A stretch of 64,000 nt of DNA from Paramacrobiotus metropolitanus (lineage: Eukaryota > Tardigrada > Eutardigrada > Parachela > Macrobiotidae). The notes beneath the pieces were generated by a model. That model was not told the DNA's origin. It searched no databases and saw nothing but the letters and a program-made list of their open reading frames with translations. This document shows positions 1-14,800 of the stretch, one piece after another; positions within the stretch are counted from its first letter, which is position 1, and each line of letters starts with the position of its first letter. Made by a program: the position numbers and the translations under genes. The stretch lies in the NCBI RefSeq assembly GCF_019649055.1, contig NW_026570291.1:434001-498000 (forward strand), read 5' to 3'.

Positions 1-2842
1 TCATGATGCGATTACGCTAATGCAGGCGCATAGTGGAGAGGTTATTTCAGGTGATCCCAGACGTTTCCTCAATGACACTATCCGCCCGTAGCATCGGGCC
101 AAATTAGTTCCACTTCTGCCCAGATAGCTTTCTAAAAAGATCATATTGATGAAATTATAAAATATACATTGTCGTATTTTAAGAACCACAGCAGGAACTA
201 AACGCCAGCTTAAACGCACGCTTCCCTTAATCGGCAATTTTGTTAATAAAATAGCCACTTGTTTTACAGACTTTTAAATTTTCTAGTTCTTTCATTTAGC
301 AGAAAATTATAAAATATATTTTTATATATTAGCAGATGCTGTGAATTCAACTAATCACAAAAAGCCGTAATTTATATTAAAATTGTGTAGGTGTACAATT
401 CAGGTTAAAAGCTTGCATCTGACACTATTAGCATAATTAAGCTATTATGGCCGTGATTAAAACCGCAGACACAACAGCGAAAGAATGCTGGTCTTTGTTT
501 TGCAATGGCGTGACAAAAGCCATGTGTAAGCTGACCAGCTGCGAAGAATAAACGGTGTATGGGTTTAAGTAGGCATACCAAAATATAATAAAAATGTATT
601 GCGTGGCCTGGGCGCGCATATATACGAGTTGATGTGTATGTAGCGTACTGGCCATTTATGTCATTATTTCGTAGGCCGGCCACAGTTGTGTCCACTTAGC
701 AATTAATTATTGACGATTTCTCCGAGGTATAATTGATGTGCTTGAAGTGTTGGCATTGTTTGCATTGACGCGCTCTAACAAATTCCAAGCTGCGTCCGTA
801 CAACATAATCAGCTCCATTAATAATGGCCCACGCAGTACGTGCGCAGCGGTTCGTTACACTTCTTAAAATTCTTCACAGCCACTTCATTCATCAGAACTG
901 TTTCCACGACATTGGTGTATAATATACAGTTACCTGGCTAATCTTATCGCTCTGCACTTTATGCACTTTTCCAACCGGAACAGTTTATTAGCAAATAAAT
1001 ATGAGCGATGCCCAAGTGCAGCTATCTGGGCAAATACATTACGCCATGTAATTTCAGGAAATTAAATGGTAATTTATTTGCATTGCCTGGGAGATGACCA
1101 GTCTTATCGCAGCCATGGCTCTTCGGTCCAAAACAAACAAGCAAATAATTTTACCATGTTTACAACATTGATTATTATAATTTTATATTTCCGTTGTTAA
1201 AAAATTTAAAGATTTAATGGGCTGATTTATAAATACATTTTCTCGCTTTTGAAATACTGGATTAACAAATTTTAAAAACGTATACTTGTGAGTGCTTTCT
1301 AGAGTTATTTTGTGATCAGATTCGTAATTGTGTTTGATGATTTGTTTATGGATGTCGGAGCCGGGTTGCAGGGAAAGCGGCTCGTAAAATGGTCAAAAGG
1401 GAATTACGAGCATGTCCTACATAAGCCGCCATTAATTCGGTACTAGAAAGCTCGTTGGCCAGGGCGTAGGATATTGCTCATTAATTGCGGGTTCCTGTGG
1501 GAGGAAGGAGCCGGATAGATTGGCGCGCAGGAAATGTGCACTGACTGCATATCGCAAATCGGCGCCCCGGTACTTGTTTCGTACCGGCACTCGCGGCACA
1601 TCCATCGTCAAACTGCCATGGCGCGCTTTTTTTCTCAAGATCCGCTCCGGCCTGCCATATACAGTCCAAAATGTGTACTCCACATTTGGCAGTGTTTTTT
1701 CGCACACACTTTATGTTTTCTTACATGTCAGTAGCCCGATACTTAATGGGTTGAGTTGATTGAGGTTGCGCATCGTAAAGGTCCACTTTACACATTCTCA
1801 CACAGCGACACAGTCACACACTACGCTCTTCTGTTTGAACTGCCCCAACGCCGGCGCACATAACAAACACACACGCGCACGCCAGATTTACGGCTTGTTT
1901 ATTTATTTGAAAATGTTTTTTATTGGTGTGCCTACATCACGAAGTTGTGTGCGCTGCGGAGTGGGAAGATGTTGCACTGCAATGTGAAAAAAATTAGCAC
2001 AATGTTTATCATCGTGGTAGGAATACGGTGCGTGACGTCAGTGCAGCGAATTTATTGCGCCGCGACAAAAAAAATTTAAGATTTTTTAACCGCGAATTTT
2101 GGCGGTAGTTGTGGTGGTCATAAATGTACCGGCAATAGCACATTTGTGAGAAATAATATGGCAACAGCGATAAATAAAAATTACGATAACGTTGGCCACT
2201 CACGGTGTATTAATGCTGCTGATGCGACTACTTTTACGTAACAAAAAAATAAGTACTATGCAATGTATGCATTATTAGTTTTTATGGATGCGCCGTATAA
2301 TTGCAGATTTGAACTTTAGGCAATAAATGCGGTAAATGTGGTAAATACACGCAGCGCAAGGATGCATGCAGTGCTGATGGATAATTCCACAGCTTGCTCA
2401 ATATTTTGTAATTAGAAGTTTGTGTATATGCCGTGAATTTAGCCCGAAATTGTGTTCCGCCGTGAGATAATAAAATTCTCTTGCATGGAGCACCACATCA
2501 TAAATATGTACCTAAAAATATTTATAAAATTTGTAAAGGAAAATTTGTATTCCTTTGTTGGTCATCTGAGTGAAAGGCCGGTATTTGCGTAATGCGCATG
2601 CGTCGCTCTATGCTAGAACAAAGCCCGGGAAGAATTCTAATAAAAAAATCATAAATTAACCCGTTGTGTTTAAATTATAAATTTGAAAAAGCATTGTTTT
2701 GTTAATATTCAAAGCCGAAAGCTAATTCGTTTTGTGCTAAAAGGTAGATTAAGTAAATATAGAAGTATTTGTGTTTGAAAACGCCGTTTACGTTTCCGTT
2801 GTGTTTAATGTTCAGTATTCATGAAACCCATTTGTTTTCCAG
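1..2842. other. slit upstream intron, no exon seen
   Basis: I see no coding exon here. The first slit exon in the window starts at 2843 in the middle of the first LRR domain, so the signal peptide and first LRRNT must lie in an exon before base 1, and this stretch is probably intron. It is AT-rich with short homopolymer runs. The short open frames on both strands (for example around 405-695 and 1432-1759) show no family motif and look accidental. Confidence 0.5.
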
Positions 2843-5800
2843 AGATCTGCAAGGAAACAATTTGACCTTTGTCGGAAAGGACGAATTCCGCGGACTGAAA
2901 AATCTCAAAATTTTGTGAGCAGACAAGATGAAATTAAAATTCTAAAATCATTTGTAAACTGCTAACACGACGCTCTCCTTCCAAAACGTAGGGACTTTTG
3001 ATAGAGCATGCATATGCTGTAGCCGGAAATAATGAGATTTGAAAATGCAATAATGAAATGCATTTCAACAGGCAACTTCAAGAGAATCAAATTCACAGCG
3101 TGGAAAAGGGAGCCTTCGATGATCTGCGGTCCTTGGAGCGCCTGTAAGTGATAATAATAATAAGTAATGATATGCACACTGGCGAGTACAGTATCCTTTT
3201 GAAGGAGGCCAGTACTGGCCATTATGTATGGGCATTTTTGATGCCGTGAACAAAGCTTGATGGGAATGTTGCCGTATGCATTGCATGCATAACTCCCAGC
3301 GCATACATAATTTCCCCCTCATCCTTCCCGCGGTTGCCGACCATGAGCCGTTTGTTCCGCTAACTGCATTACAAGCAGTCTAAGCACGCCATCGGCCAGA
3401 TGGTTATGTCGCAATACATATACGTATCCATAATACAGTGTGGAGTATTGAGTAGTGTTATGAATATAGGCGGACGAAAATATTTGACAATTTGCACGAG
3501 GTAATGCAATGCTACTGACCGCATAATGACATTACCGCGGCACTTACACTGATACGTCGGCGGCATGCACAACGATTTCCTGTAACTGGCAAAATTTCGA
3601 TGAAATAAAACATTCCTTGGATTTCGAATTATTTTGTGATGTAGCAAATTTTATTATCCAGATGCGGTATTAATTTTATAAAATAGTGACTATATATTGT
3701 ATGGATTTTTATATAGAAACATAAAGCATTTAAAATCAATCTTTTCATTTTCATTTACAGATTACGCTCATAATGGGACGGAATTATTCAGTTGTTAACA
3801 AATTTTCACAGAATAAGCTTTTATAAAAATATCTTGCTAATAAAACATTTAAAGAGAATTAATTATTATATTATTCCAGTGTGTATCCTTTGATTTATTT
3901 CGCGGATAGCCGATACTTTATGTAACATTCTCCCGGGAGACATTATCACAATATTTATGATACAGATGGCCATGGTAAATCGTCAGGACGTATAAACTTG
4001 CCACTTGAACTCTGCAGAAGACGATCATCATCTACAAAATCATAACTACATAAAACAGATGCAGTGCAGCGTATTTGTATGCAATTTAAGTGCATGTTTT
4101 CATACATAATTTTCTGGGGGAAATTTAAATATGATCATTCAGTGCAGCTGGGATATCTGCACTATGTCAAGGCAATCGGAGGGGTCAGTCTGTACACTAT
4201 GCAATTAAAATTATATGCGCACTGGTTCGTTTCTTCTACGTATTTGTACGTTGTCTGTAGCCTTAATAGCTGGTGGATGTGGAGTAAATCACTTGAGAAT
4301 GGATAGTGACCACAAACATTATACACATATATTTATTCCATTAAATGAATTCACCATCCAATTTGAATTGGATCACGTTTCCTGTGGCAACCGGGAAACG
4401 GACGGACAGTGCTTCACTTGTCGAGAGGGAAGATGTGATGGGCGATTTAAGCTGCAAACCATGATTTCTTCGGAATCGTGGGAAATCTTCGATCGATCTG
4501 CGCAGTTTAAGGGATGTCGCTAAATGGACAGTGCAGCTGAAAACAACAAATATTACAAAACATAATTAGGCTAAAAACTGGGACATCGTGTTGAAAATTT
4601 AAAGTACAAGTACATACCGGGTGCTAAAGTTTCTTGCGCAGAATTATAAATATTCTTACATTTAATTTTGAAAAATTGAGCTTTTGTAAAATTTTTTATA
4701 GATTATCCGTTGCGTTTGCAGTAAATCACTTCGTTTGACTGCATTTTATCGATTTTGGGGTGAAGGATATCGAGCAAATTTTTTACGATTAGCTTTTTGC
4801 GGTCAGAATTTGCCACAGTTAATTGAATTAGTCGGTGGTATTCAGCCTACTGCTCGTGTGCACTCATATTTTCCGTTATGGCTCATATATCCGGCGGTGA
4901 AGCGGGACCGATACAAAATCTTATGGATTTTGTCGAAAACTTTTTGATCAATCATAAACGATCCAAACTATGAGAAATCACATAGATCTATTCAATAAAA
5001 TATCAAAAGCCAGCTCGGCACATCGACTATTACTCGGTGTATGTATAACCGGCTGCAATGAATCGATTCATATTTCCGACTTGTCATTTCGCTCACTTAA
5101 ATTACATCCACAAGGAGCGCCGGCAAAAATAAAGAGATTATTCCGCTAAAGTGCAGATGCCGGTACAAAAAAATAACTCTCCATATATTTCCTGAATAAT
5201 GCCGGCTTCGCTTTTCAGGGAGGAAAAAATCAATATATCCCTAATCGAATAAACGGTTATTTTGATCTTTTATTGTACGGTTTAAATTCAATCCACTAGA
5301 TGGAAAGCGGTTCCTATTGATCCGCTAATTTTTCCTCATTTTTCATTAATAAACACGGGACAAAGCCGTCTGCAGCGGGTAACAAAATAAACAGGAAGTC
5401 GGGTGGAGGGAATATGTGGGACACACGCGCGCGGCAGCGTGGTGGGGTTTGTTTTTACCTTTGGCGCTATGGCAGATAATGCCGGCATATTTCATTGTCT
5501 GTCACGAAAGGATTTGCAAGCCTCTCCATACAGCTAAACAGCAGGTGGCCGGCGATTAGAGCGGCAATTATTGTAGCTAGCCGGCTGGAAGGGATCATCA
5601 CGTTTTCCTTTTAGCTGCGCCAGCGCTTAGTCTTTTTTATGTTCGGGGCTTTAATCGTTCTGTTGTGGATAGAATAACGAAGGGCACACCCTCCTATTTG
5701 TCGCCCATATGTACAGTGTACATTGTACACCATCAACGCTTTATTAGCAGTAATAATATATTACCAATGAGATTGATTATCTAGAAATTATTTGTGCTTT

Positions 5801-8800
5801 GTAGGATATTTGAAAACGCAGCAATAAATTAAAACTGATTAAGTGGAAATCGTAGCACTTAATTCCTTGTAATAAAAATTATTTCTCCAGCGTTGCGAGT
5901 AATAAATAAAGGGTGAGACTATAGGCACCCCTTTCACCCCCGTTTGCTAAAGGCACCCCCTTTTGCACCCTGTTTTACTATAGGCACCCCTTTTTGTTAG
6001 ATAATTCTCACACCCCGTCTTTTCCGCGGACTATAGGTACCCATTTTTATTTTTTTACCAAAGCACTGACTGATTTTTTTGAAAGTTTTTTGGTTGACAT
6101 AGATTTTTTGACGATTTGAAGGCATCACATAAAAAGGTGTACTAAAAACTCCATCCGACAATGGGCCGCTTTCAGATCGTCTGACTATGAATGTTTAGAA
6201 GCCTTGAAGGCAGATTCGAATGTGGAAAAAGCCGAATAACTGTCCTGAAAGTGGTTTCCTACTTTTCTTGGATAGCGGTTGGATAGACCAGGTCACTGTC
6301 AGATCGTGATTATCTTCGGATGGGCTACTTATTACAGACTGTCAGACATTATCACTACAGAGCAGTTTTTGCTGCTTTATTATTACAAATTTTGACAGAA
6401 ATTGCACCGTTATTATTACAATGCAGTTCATATTACAAGAGAAAAAATTCTGGAGCCGGTAGTGCAACGACTTTCTGTATTCTAAGGTCAAGAAATTCGA
6501 CCTTAAAAATAGCATTAACGGATAAAATAAGGGTGCCTATAGCTTTCGCACGCAACGGGGTGCAGAGATTGATTAATCGAAAAGGGGTGCCTATAGTCTG
6601 CGGGGGTGCGAAAGGGGGTGCCTATAGATAACGGGGGTGAAAGGGGGTGCCTATAGCCATTTCCATAAATAAAAGCTGAGTTACAGTAAAATCAAAACGC
6701 GATGAAGCACCATCCAGATAAGCCACATTTAAAAATTATTGTTTCGACTTTATAAAAATTTACACGCACAAACTGCGAAGCCAGTGCCACTGCATTTACA
6801 AAATACACACCGGTGTTTTCGTGGAAATTTTATTTCACAGAAACGCAAAGAAACAGCGAAGTAGAATATTTAGAATTATTTGTTAATGATTACGGAAAAG
6901 TCGGAAAATATTTAAACTGTTTCGCCTAACGGCTGAAGTTGCTTGAAACCGATTAGGTCTTTCTTTTGTGGTGTGATTAAGATCGCATAGAGAGGGGATA
7001 AATTGCTTAAACCGGCATCTTGATTCCCTCACAAGTAGGGGGAAACGTTGGCCGGTTGAATTTGTAAATTTTACTGGAATAGAGAACGCAATTAGAGTAA
7101 ATTGTCTTTTTGGCTTGCAGGCGCTTGAACAGGAACAATTTACGGACACTGCCCGATCTCCTATTGAGCAGTCTGGGTCAGCTCAATCGATTGTAAGTGT
7201 GCAAATACATTTCTGTAACCGTTCGGCACAGCTAGCGCTATCTGCCGGCATATACGGATAGAATATTCGCTTATATAGAAAAAGCGCAATAAAAATGGTC
7301 AAGTTTTTAAAAAGGTGTCAGGTATGTGCGCGCCGGTGTTGACTGGTCAGTTGTATGCGGCCGGTCAATTGTTGACTCTTCCCACGGGCTGCATGAATAA
7401 GAAATATTGGCAACATGTGACTGGACAATGGGGCCCTGCGGATGGTGAATGGGCCGCACACTGAATCGCTGTATATATAGAGGAACGGGATAGGAAATTC
7501 GTGCAGGGACTATACCGGCTTACATCTTCTACAGTTATTAATCGATACATCTTATGCACAGGATCTTTTGTATCCATTTCCAGCCTGGCGGAGATCTCTG
7601 CAGCCAGTAGAACAGGTTTATCGGCGGTGAAAACTATATTTTGAGAGAAAGTGTTTATGCGGACATTACAGTGGAACATTCTTTCCCCTTGACAAAACTA
7701 AATCCATAATGAGCATAATTATTGCTCAGTTATCTAACTTTTATAACAGCTTTTCGCTCTAGAAATATGTATTAAAAATTAATCAAATTTATTTTTTCAA
7801 CAGCCTACAAATAATATGTAAAATGCTCAAGAAGTAAAGATAAATAAAAAAAACTTGAATGAAAAAAATTGTTTTATTTCATTCCATTTAATTCAAATAA
7901 ACTAAAGTTTGGTAGTCGTACTAATACATCTATACTGATATTGCATATGGTTGGGTATATCCGAATACCGTCCATCCATGGTTATTTATTCAAGCAGTTT
8001 CAGTGCATAGAGTATAATTGTGTTGGGCATTTTATCAGTTCGGTGCGCTGTTGTATGGCACTTTAATGGGTCAGCAGTGCATCTCACGGGGCTCCGCACA
8101 CAAAAACACTGGAGAGCATTTTATTGTTGCGCCCTTGTGAATAGGCGTAATAACAATGATAAATGCTTCCGTTTTTATATCGATACAGTACGTCCAGCGG
8201 TGGTCCGAGCGGAAAAATAGTTTGATTGCCATTCAACAGCGCATATTATACATATTTATACATGCATAAATAGCGCTAACCCGGCGCTGTTGAGCAGCAT
8301 CTTCAGACCGCACTTGACCGGCGTTGGACTAACACAAGGTTGCCGTGTGGTGCGGTGTGGCACACAGCGCCGGAATCGGCAAAAATAACGCTCCCGTTAT
8401 ATTCATCATAACGATAAAGCGGCAATTCGACCAAGTGGTACTGCACCATAAAGGTCAAGTAAAGAACACTTAACCCTTATCCTGTTAGGCGCTTATATGT
8501 TTTTTCTTTCGATTTATACCAAAATTTTGTGCGATCAACAATGTTTTCTGTCTTTGATCTGAATCCCTATAGGTTATGGAATAATTAATTCTAATTTTAT
8601 TCACAAATTAAGACGCCTAATTGATGTTGTATTTCTCACAACAAATAGCTGACACCCTGCGCTTTCTCTTAAACCTAATAGTAAATGCTCGTATTTTTTT
8701 AGATATCTGGTCACATTTTTTCTTTTGAAATAAGTGACATGTTTATTGAACTTTGTGAATAGCTAATTTTAATAAATAATGTGCACTTAAAGGTTTCATC

Positions 8801-11800
8801 TAAACAGTAATTTTTTTCGGGCAGTGACGTATGCCAAAATATAATAAATGGTCGTATGTGGCTGTTGAAAAATTGTTCAGCAAAGAAAAATGGCTGGAAA
8901 ATATTCGACGACAGCGCTGAAGGTTAGCCGTTGGAGTATAACCAAACAAACCATTATTTCTGGTTTTAGCGGTCAGTTGCGGCGGTGTATGTTGCGTAGC
9001 CGGCTTGATATTCTCGGCAGGTAGCTATTTATCAGTCGACATATTTGAGAGTTTAATTGACGGACAAGGATGGAGCATAATCTGACAGATGGATGGCTTT
9101 CCACGCTTTTGATACTAAACACTGCCTATTATTAAGTCATCGGCGAGAAAATACCACATATAACCAGCAGCCGGTTTTTGTAACTACCATGCAGCTACTA
9201 CTGTAAATCGTCGCTCGGCTTTTTCTCCCTCCATCTCTACACTTAATTCCGCTGGAAAGGATTTTTTCAACTTCCGCACTGCAGCGAAACAACACACTTA
9301 GCGATAACCACAGGGTTGGGCTTGGCTGAATAAAGATTTGGTCTTTTGTGATGAAAGACAGGAGCCCGGGCGGAAATGGTCGGAAGAACTCGGTGACCAC
9401 AATAATAGCGCTTCGTAAACAGTGCGGGTGAAGAAAGAAACCGCGATTCACATTCGTTGACTCGTGTAAAAATAACCAAACTGTGATTATTATAGTCTAC
9501 ATGTACACTATTCGTATAGGAGAAAGCATGCCCGGTGTGTACTTAAACGCAGATTGGTACCAGCGCTTATAATAACAAATAAAGCTGTCGAACATTGACC
9601 TTTATTTGTCAGTTTGAAATACGTCGCTTTCCGAATAGAATTTTTCCCGAAGTGCAAATTCCGTGAAAATATAGTGCAAAAATATTACGAAGAGCGATAC
9701 ATTGCAAGAAATTTGAGTTTAAAACCGGCTGGCACAATCTAATAATAACATTACATAAATCGCGTAGTATATAATTGTTTTGTTCCACATGCAGTAAAAC
9801 TCATAAACCAGATAGTGCTAAAATGTATTAAAAATTTTTTGGTGATGTTCTTTTGCGTGAGCTAAAATGGAATAATATTTATTTATACTCTTTCAGAGAT
9901 TTGAGCGACAATCGGCTGCAGTATATAACACGATCAGCATTTGAAGGGGCCCCCAGACTGCGGAATCTACAGTTGGATAACAACCGTATACGATGCCTCG
10001 ACGGGGAAGCTGTTCGAAAGCTGAAAGAGCTGCAGATTTTGTAAAGTTTTTGTTTTTTTCTGATTAAAAATTACTGAATGCTTTATTTTGTGCTTATTTT
10101 ATTAGAACGCTGAACTACAACAACCTTACGACACTGGCCAAGGACATTTTCACCGATATGAGAAATTTAAGGATTTTGTAAGAATGCCAGTAACATTCGT
10201 GCTTTAAGAAAACCTGCAATGTCTTCGTGATTTATTTAGACGAATCTCAGAAAATCGCTTGACATGTGATTGCAATTTGCAATGGCTGGCGTTATGGTTG
10301 CGCCGGAACCCTCGACTGGCTCTGTTCACCAAATGTTTCGCGCCGCGGGAGCTGCGCAATCGGAATATCGCCGAACTGGAAGCGCGTGATCTCAAGTGCG
10401 CCAATATGCACGGTTTCACCACCAACCACGGCATGGCCTACTATGCCCTCCCGCAAAGGTCAGCGGATGTGGTGTGTAACGATGTCAAGCCCAATTGTCC
10501 GGATAGCTGTTGGTGTACGGATGAGGGACTGGTCGATTGTCGGGAGAGAGGATTGAAGAAGATACCCACTGATATCCCGCACGATGTCACCGAATTGTGA
10601 GTTCAAATAAATTATATAACAATTGTTGAAGAAAAATAATAATCGGCCGAATTTAAATTTTTAGTCTCGCAGTGAAATAAATTTTTGGTTTTTATTTGTC
10701 ACTATTATGGTCAACTGATTTTAACTGGAATATGATCTGCATAATCAAATGAATATTACATTCTTAAAAGTGTAAATGTGAAATTGAATGTTTTCGTTAT
10801 TTCTCTTGTATTGTAATAGCCTATTGAAGGTTGTCACGATAACTGCAAAAGTCATGCGCGTTATTTAAGCTACAGTTTTATTGATTTTTTGTCGATAAAT
10901 GTAATTATGAAAGTAGACAACTCTACTCAAATTACGGCCTTATAGTTCTGAAATTTTCCTCTATAAAAGCGGGTTAGTTTGCATAAAAAATTGGGCCAGA
11001 ATATTCCAGTTGAATGGAGGAAATCCCGCAACGCCCTGCTTTTACAAATCTATATAGATAAATGTTTAAACCGGCGTTTTGTCTATTGAATTTTGACAGG
11101 CATCTGGAAGACAACAATATCACCACCATCCCCAGTCTGGCGTTTGCCTCCTTCAAATATTTGAAGATAATGTAATAAAAGGCAACAACTGCAGTGCTGA
11201 ATGCTGTCCCACTATGTGGTCTGTCGAATTAATATCTGTATACACGATTCTCTATGTTGCAGAAATATCAGTAATAACGGTATTACGGACGTCGCACCGG
11301 ATGCCTTTAATGGTCTTGTTTCGCTCACTTCACTGTAAGTCCGAACTGCATTATGCATCCAGCCAATATGCCGGTCAAGGTCGAGCGCGTTGATGTGCCG
11401 GTTTGTGTTGGAATTAATGCAGGCTGTCGGTATCTTCGTGCCCGAGCATTCTTAAAATGTATTTCGATATAAAATAAATTCTTTTGCTTTAGATGGCTTT
11501 ACGAATTGCCGTATTACCGTAATTCTAATGTCACTGATTCGCTTTTTATTTGTGTTCATTTTAATGTATAATGAGCGCTGCCGTAGAGACATAGAAAAAT
11601 TTTGAAGAATGTTTTAATAAATAATTGCTTCAGTGCACGGTAATCAGAGCGTTCGATGTTACGTAAATCGCATCAAGTTCACAAACTGTTTAAGTCCTTC
11701 ATTCATGATTTCTTCAACTCTGTTGTAGGATATTGGCCGGAAATCAAATTACAGAACTAATACCGGGTGTCTTCCGTGGACTCAAATCCTTGCAACTCCT

Positions 11801-14800
11801 GTATGTAACGCTGCGCACAACGTACGTACCGGATTCAAAAACAGAATAACCGCGATTACTTGCTGCAGGTTACTAAATTCCAACAAAATTACTTGCCTCC
11901 GTGTGGATACATTTTCGGATTTGAACAACTTAAATTTATTGTATGTATTCGAAAAGTTAGTACTTAATAAAAACGGCTGGTGCAGTTTATTAACATTTAT
12001 GTGCGCAGGTCATTATACGACAACAAACTGGCATCCTTCTCCAATGGAACGTTTGCTCCTCTTCGCAATCTGCAGACGCTGTAAGTCGGTAGATACGAGT
12101 ATGGTGTGGCCTTTTTTACTTTTTTGTGTTTGAAAAATTTTAATCGCAAAAAATACCCGATCAGCATTAACTGGTCTTGGGTACTAAGTGTTTATTTCTA
12201 GATAAATGAGGCAATGAAGTAAAAATTAAACCAATAAAATCAAAAGTTTTGAAATACTTCTACATAAAATGTTTCGGATAGTGTTAATAACGCAGCTTGA
12301 ACGAACTCGATGACCACCTGCGAGCCAATGTTCTACGTTTTCGGACTAGAACTCAGTCTTACACTTTGCGTAGGTGCCTATAGTACCTACATATAAATTA
12401 GGTAGTTACTAGTTACTGTATATGAAATCACGGTGTTCGTAAACTGCAGACATTTGGTTCGGAATCCATTTGTATGCGACTGCAACCTACGTTGGCTCAA
12501 GGAATTCTTGTCGGCCAATCCGCTGCTGGACCAGACCGTCCCCCGCTGTGAGGGCGGCCCCATGCGCCTGGACCGGCAACGTATTGACCGTGTCTCTGCC
12601 GAGAAGTTCAAGTGCAAAGATGGTGAATACAGCAAAACGGAAGCCTTGGCATCTGGAACCTGTATCCTGGATGCGGATCCAGCGCAGCGTTCACTATGTC
12701 CGGAAGAGTGCTTCTGTCAAGGAACACTGGTCAACTGCTCCGCACGCAAGCTGGAATATATTCCGCGACGACTGCCGAAATTTACAACACAGCTGTAATG
12801 CCGAACATACCGCTACAATAGTTTTCAGTATTCGGAGAATACAATTAACTCTCTTTTTTTTCGGGAACAGACTGCTGAACGACAATCGCATCAGCAAGTT
12901 GGAACGACTGGGAATTTTTAAAGGGGTGCCGCAGCTCTTCCGAATGTAAGATTCAAGCGTGATTTATGTATTCACAATTTTTCAAAGGATTTTTCAATAT
13001 TTTTGCAGTGATTTGTCCAATAATATGGTTTCGTCAATTGCCGAGAACGCGTTCGAAGGAGCAACGTCACTCGTTGATCTGTAAGCTGTATTTTTGTACA
13101 TGGTAAATATGAAGGGATATCTTTCAGTAAAAAGTAAAAGAATTATTAAATTTCGATAAACCTATTGCTGAGGTAACTACTGTACTTAAATTTTTGTTGT
13201 GCTAATGGAGTCGTGGTCATCATACAACCGCCACTGCCCTACAACAATCTATAATCTACAGCCCACCAGTTTACCTACTTCTGCAAATCTAAAATTAGAA
13301 TGGCAGGCGGGCGGCAGTTCGTTCAAATACTTGACGCACGTAATCGATTTTAAAAAACAGTAATCATCATTATCATCGCATTTCCTTAAATAAGTTTCGT
13401 TCACCGCGTCCCGTTTTTTTTGTCACCAGAAACTTGGCCAGCAACGACCTGCGTCATCTGAACGCGTCCATGTTCAGCGGCCAGTTGGACAATCTGCGCA
13501 GTCTGTCGTTCTATGACAACCAGATCGCCTGCATCAGCAGCGGCACATTCGACATGCTGCCCCAGTTGCACAGCCTGTGGGTCGTTTATCACAACCTCTC
13601 CACTGCAACAGCCACATGCTCAATGTCATTCTGGTTGTAGGAACCTATTAAACAACCCATTACACTGCAACTGTCATCTCAGTTGGTTCCCGGAATGGCT
13701 GCACCAGAAGCGCAAAGATGCGGCATTCCAACTAACCGGGCGGCCGCGCTGTGCCTCACCGCTGAACGTCAAGGACACGCCCATCCAGGATCTGGTGGGG
13801 AAAGAGCTGCGCTGTGCGGCGGAAGATCTGATCTGTGCGGCCGGTGTGCACGGTGAACGGCCCACTCCGTGTCCGGATAAGTGTACGTGTACGGGAACTG
13901 TGGTGCGGTGTTCGCGGCAGAAGCTGAAGGCGGTGCCGAAGGGAATCCCGTTGCGAACTACAGAACTGTGAGTGCCTCGTCTTCGTGTGATTGGCTGAAA
14001 ACGCAGCCAAACAGAAAAACATGGAGTATGGTCAAATTTGTCCAAAACTAGATTATAGACATATTGTATACGCATACTTCTTGAATAAAATATAGGTAGG
14101 TCTTAAACACCTACATTTGATTTAAAAAAATTTTAGCGATACTTGAAGAATGGCGGGTTATTTGCTTAAATTAGGGCGAAGCTTATAACAATTAGTCAAA
14201 AAAACGTCGATACGAAACTTCAAAGCTCGTACCGTTTGAGAAAAAATTTTGCGATAAAGTTCTAAATCAACGTTAAATATTGAAATCGTAGTTCATTTTG
14301 AATGGATAGCCAGCCTTGACCATAAACCGTTACTCTACAATAACGCTTACATGAACGCTGTTGGAAATTTTAGTGGGTTACTTTATTACACGTGTTCTGT
14401 ATGTGCGACATGGCATGAAGATTCTAAACTGGTGCCCCTTTCAGATATCTGGATGTCAATGAAATCGAGGAAATTCCCGTGGAAATTAACCAGCTAACCG
14501 AATTGGTGCGGTTGGACTTGTCCAACAACCTGGTTCCTTTTATCCCCGATTACGCCTTCGCCAATCTGACCAAATTAGCGACATTAATCATGAGCTACAA
14601 CAAACTGCAGTGTATTCCACGACACAGCTTCCGCGGTTTAACAGCGCTCCGCTTACTGTCGCTGCACGGGAATGATCTTTCGACGATACCGGAAGGAACC
14701 TTTGATGACCTAGTTGCAATGTCACACATGTAGGTCTTGCGGCGAACCTCTTGGTTTCTAGATGACGATACTTAATGGCTGCATAAAATTTTGCAGAGCC

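Noticed and set aside
2033-2040. TGACGTCA (CRE-type palindrome) in the upstream slit intron
   Set aside because: A perfect 8-base site is expected about once per 65 kb by chance and nothing around it indicates a promoter.
4215-4523. Plus-strand 102-codon frame in a slit intron with a signal-peptide-like start and several Cys
   Set aside because: No family motif, no exon context, and frames of this length arise by chance in 4 kb of AT-rich intron. Kept only as a candidate for transcript checks.
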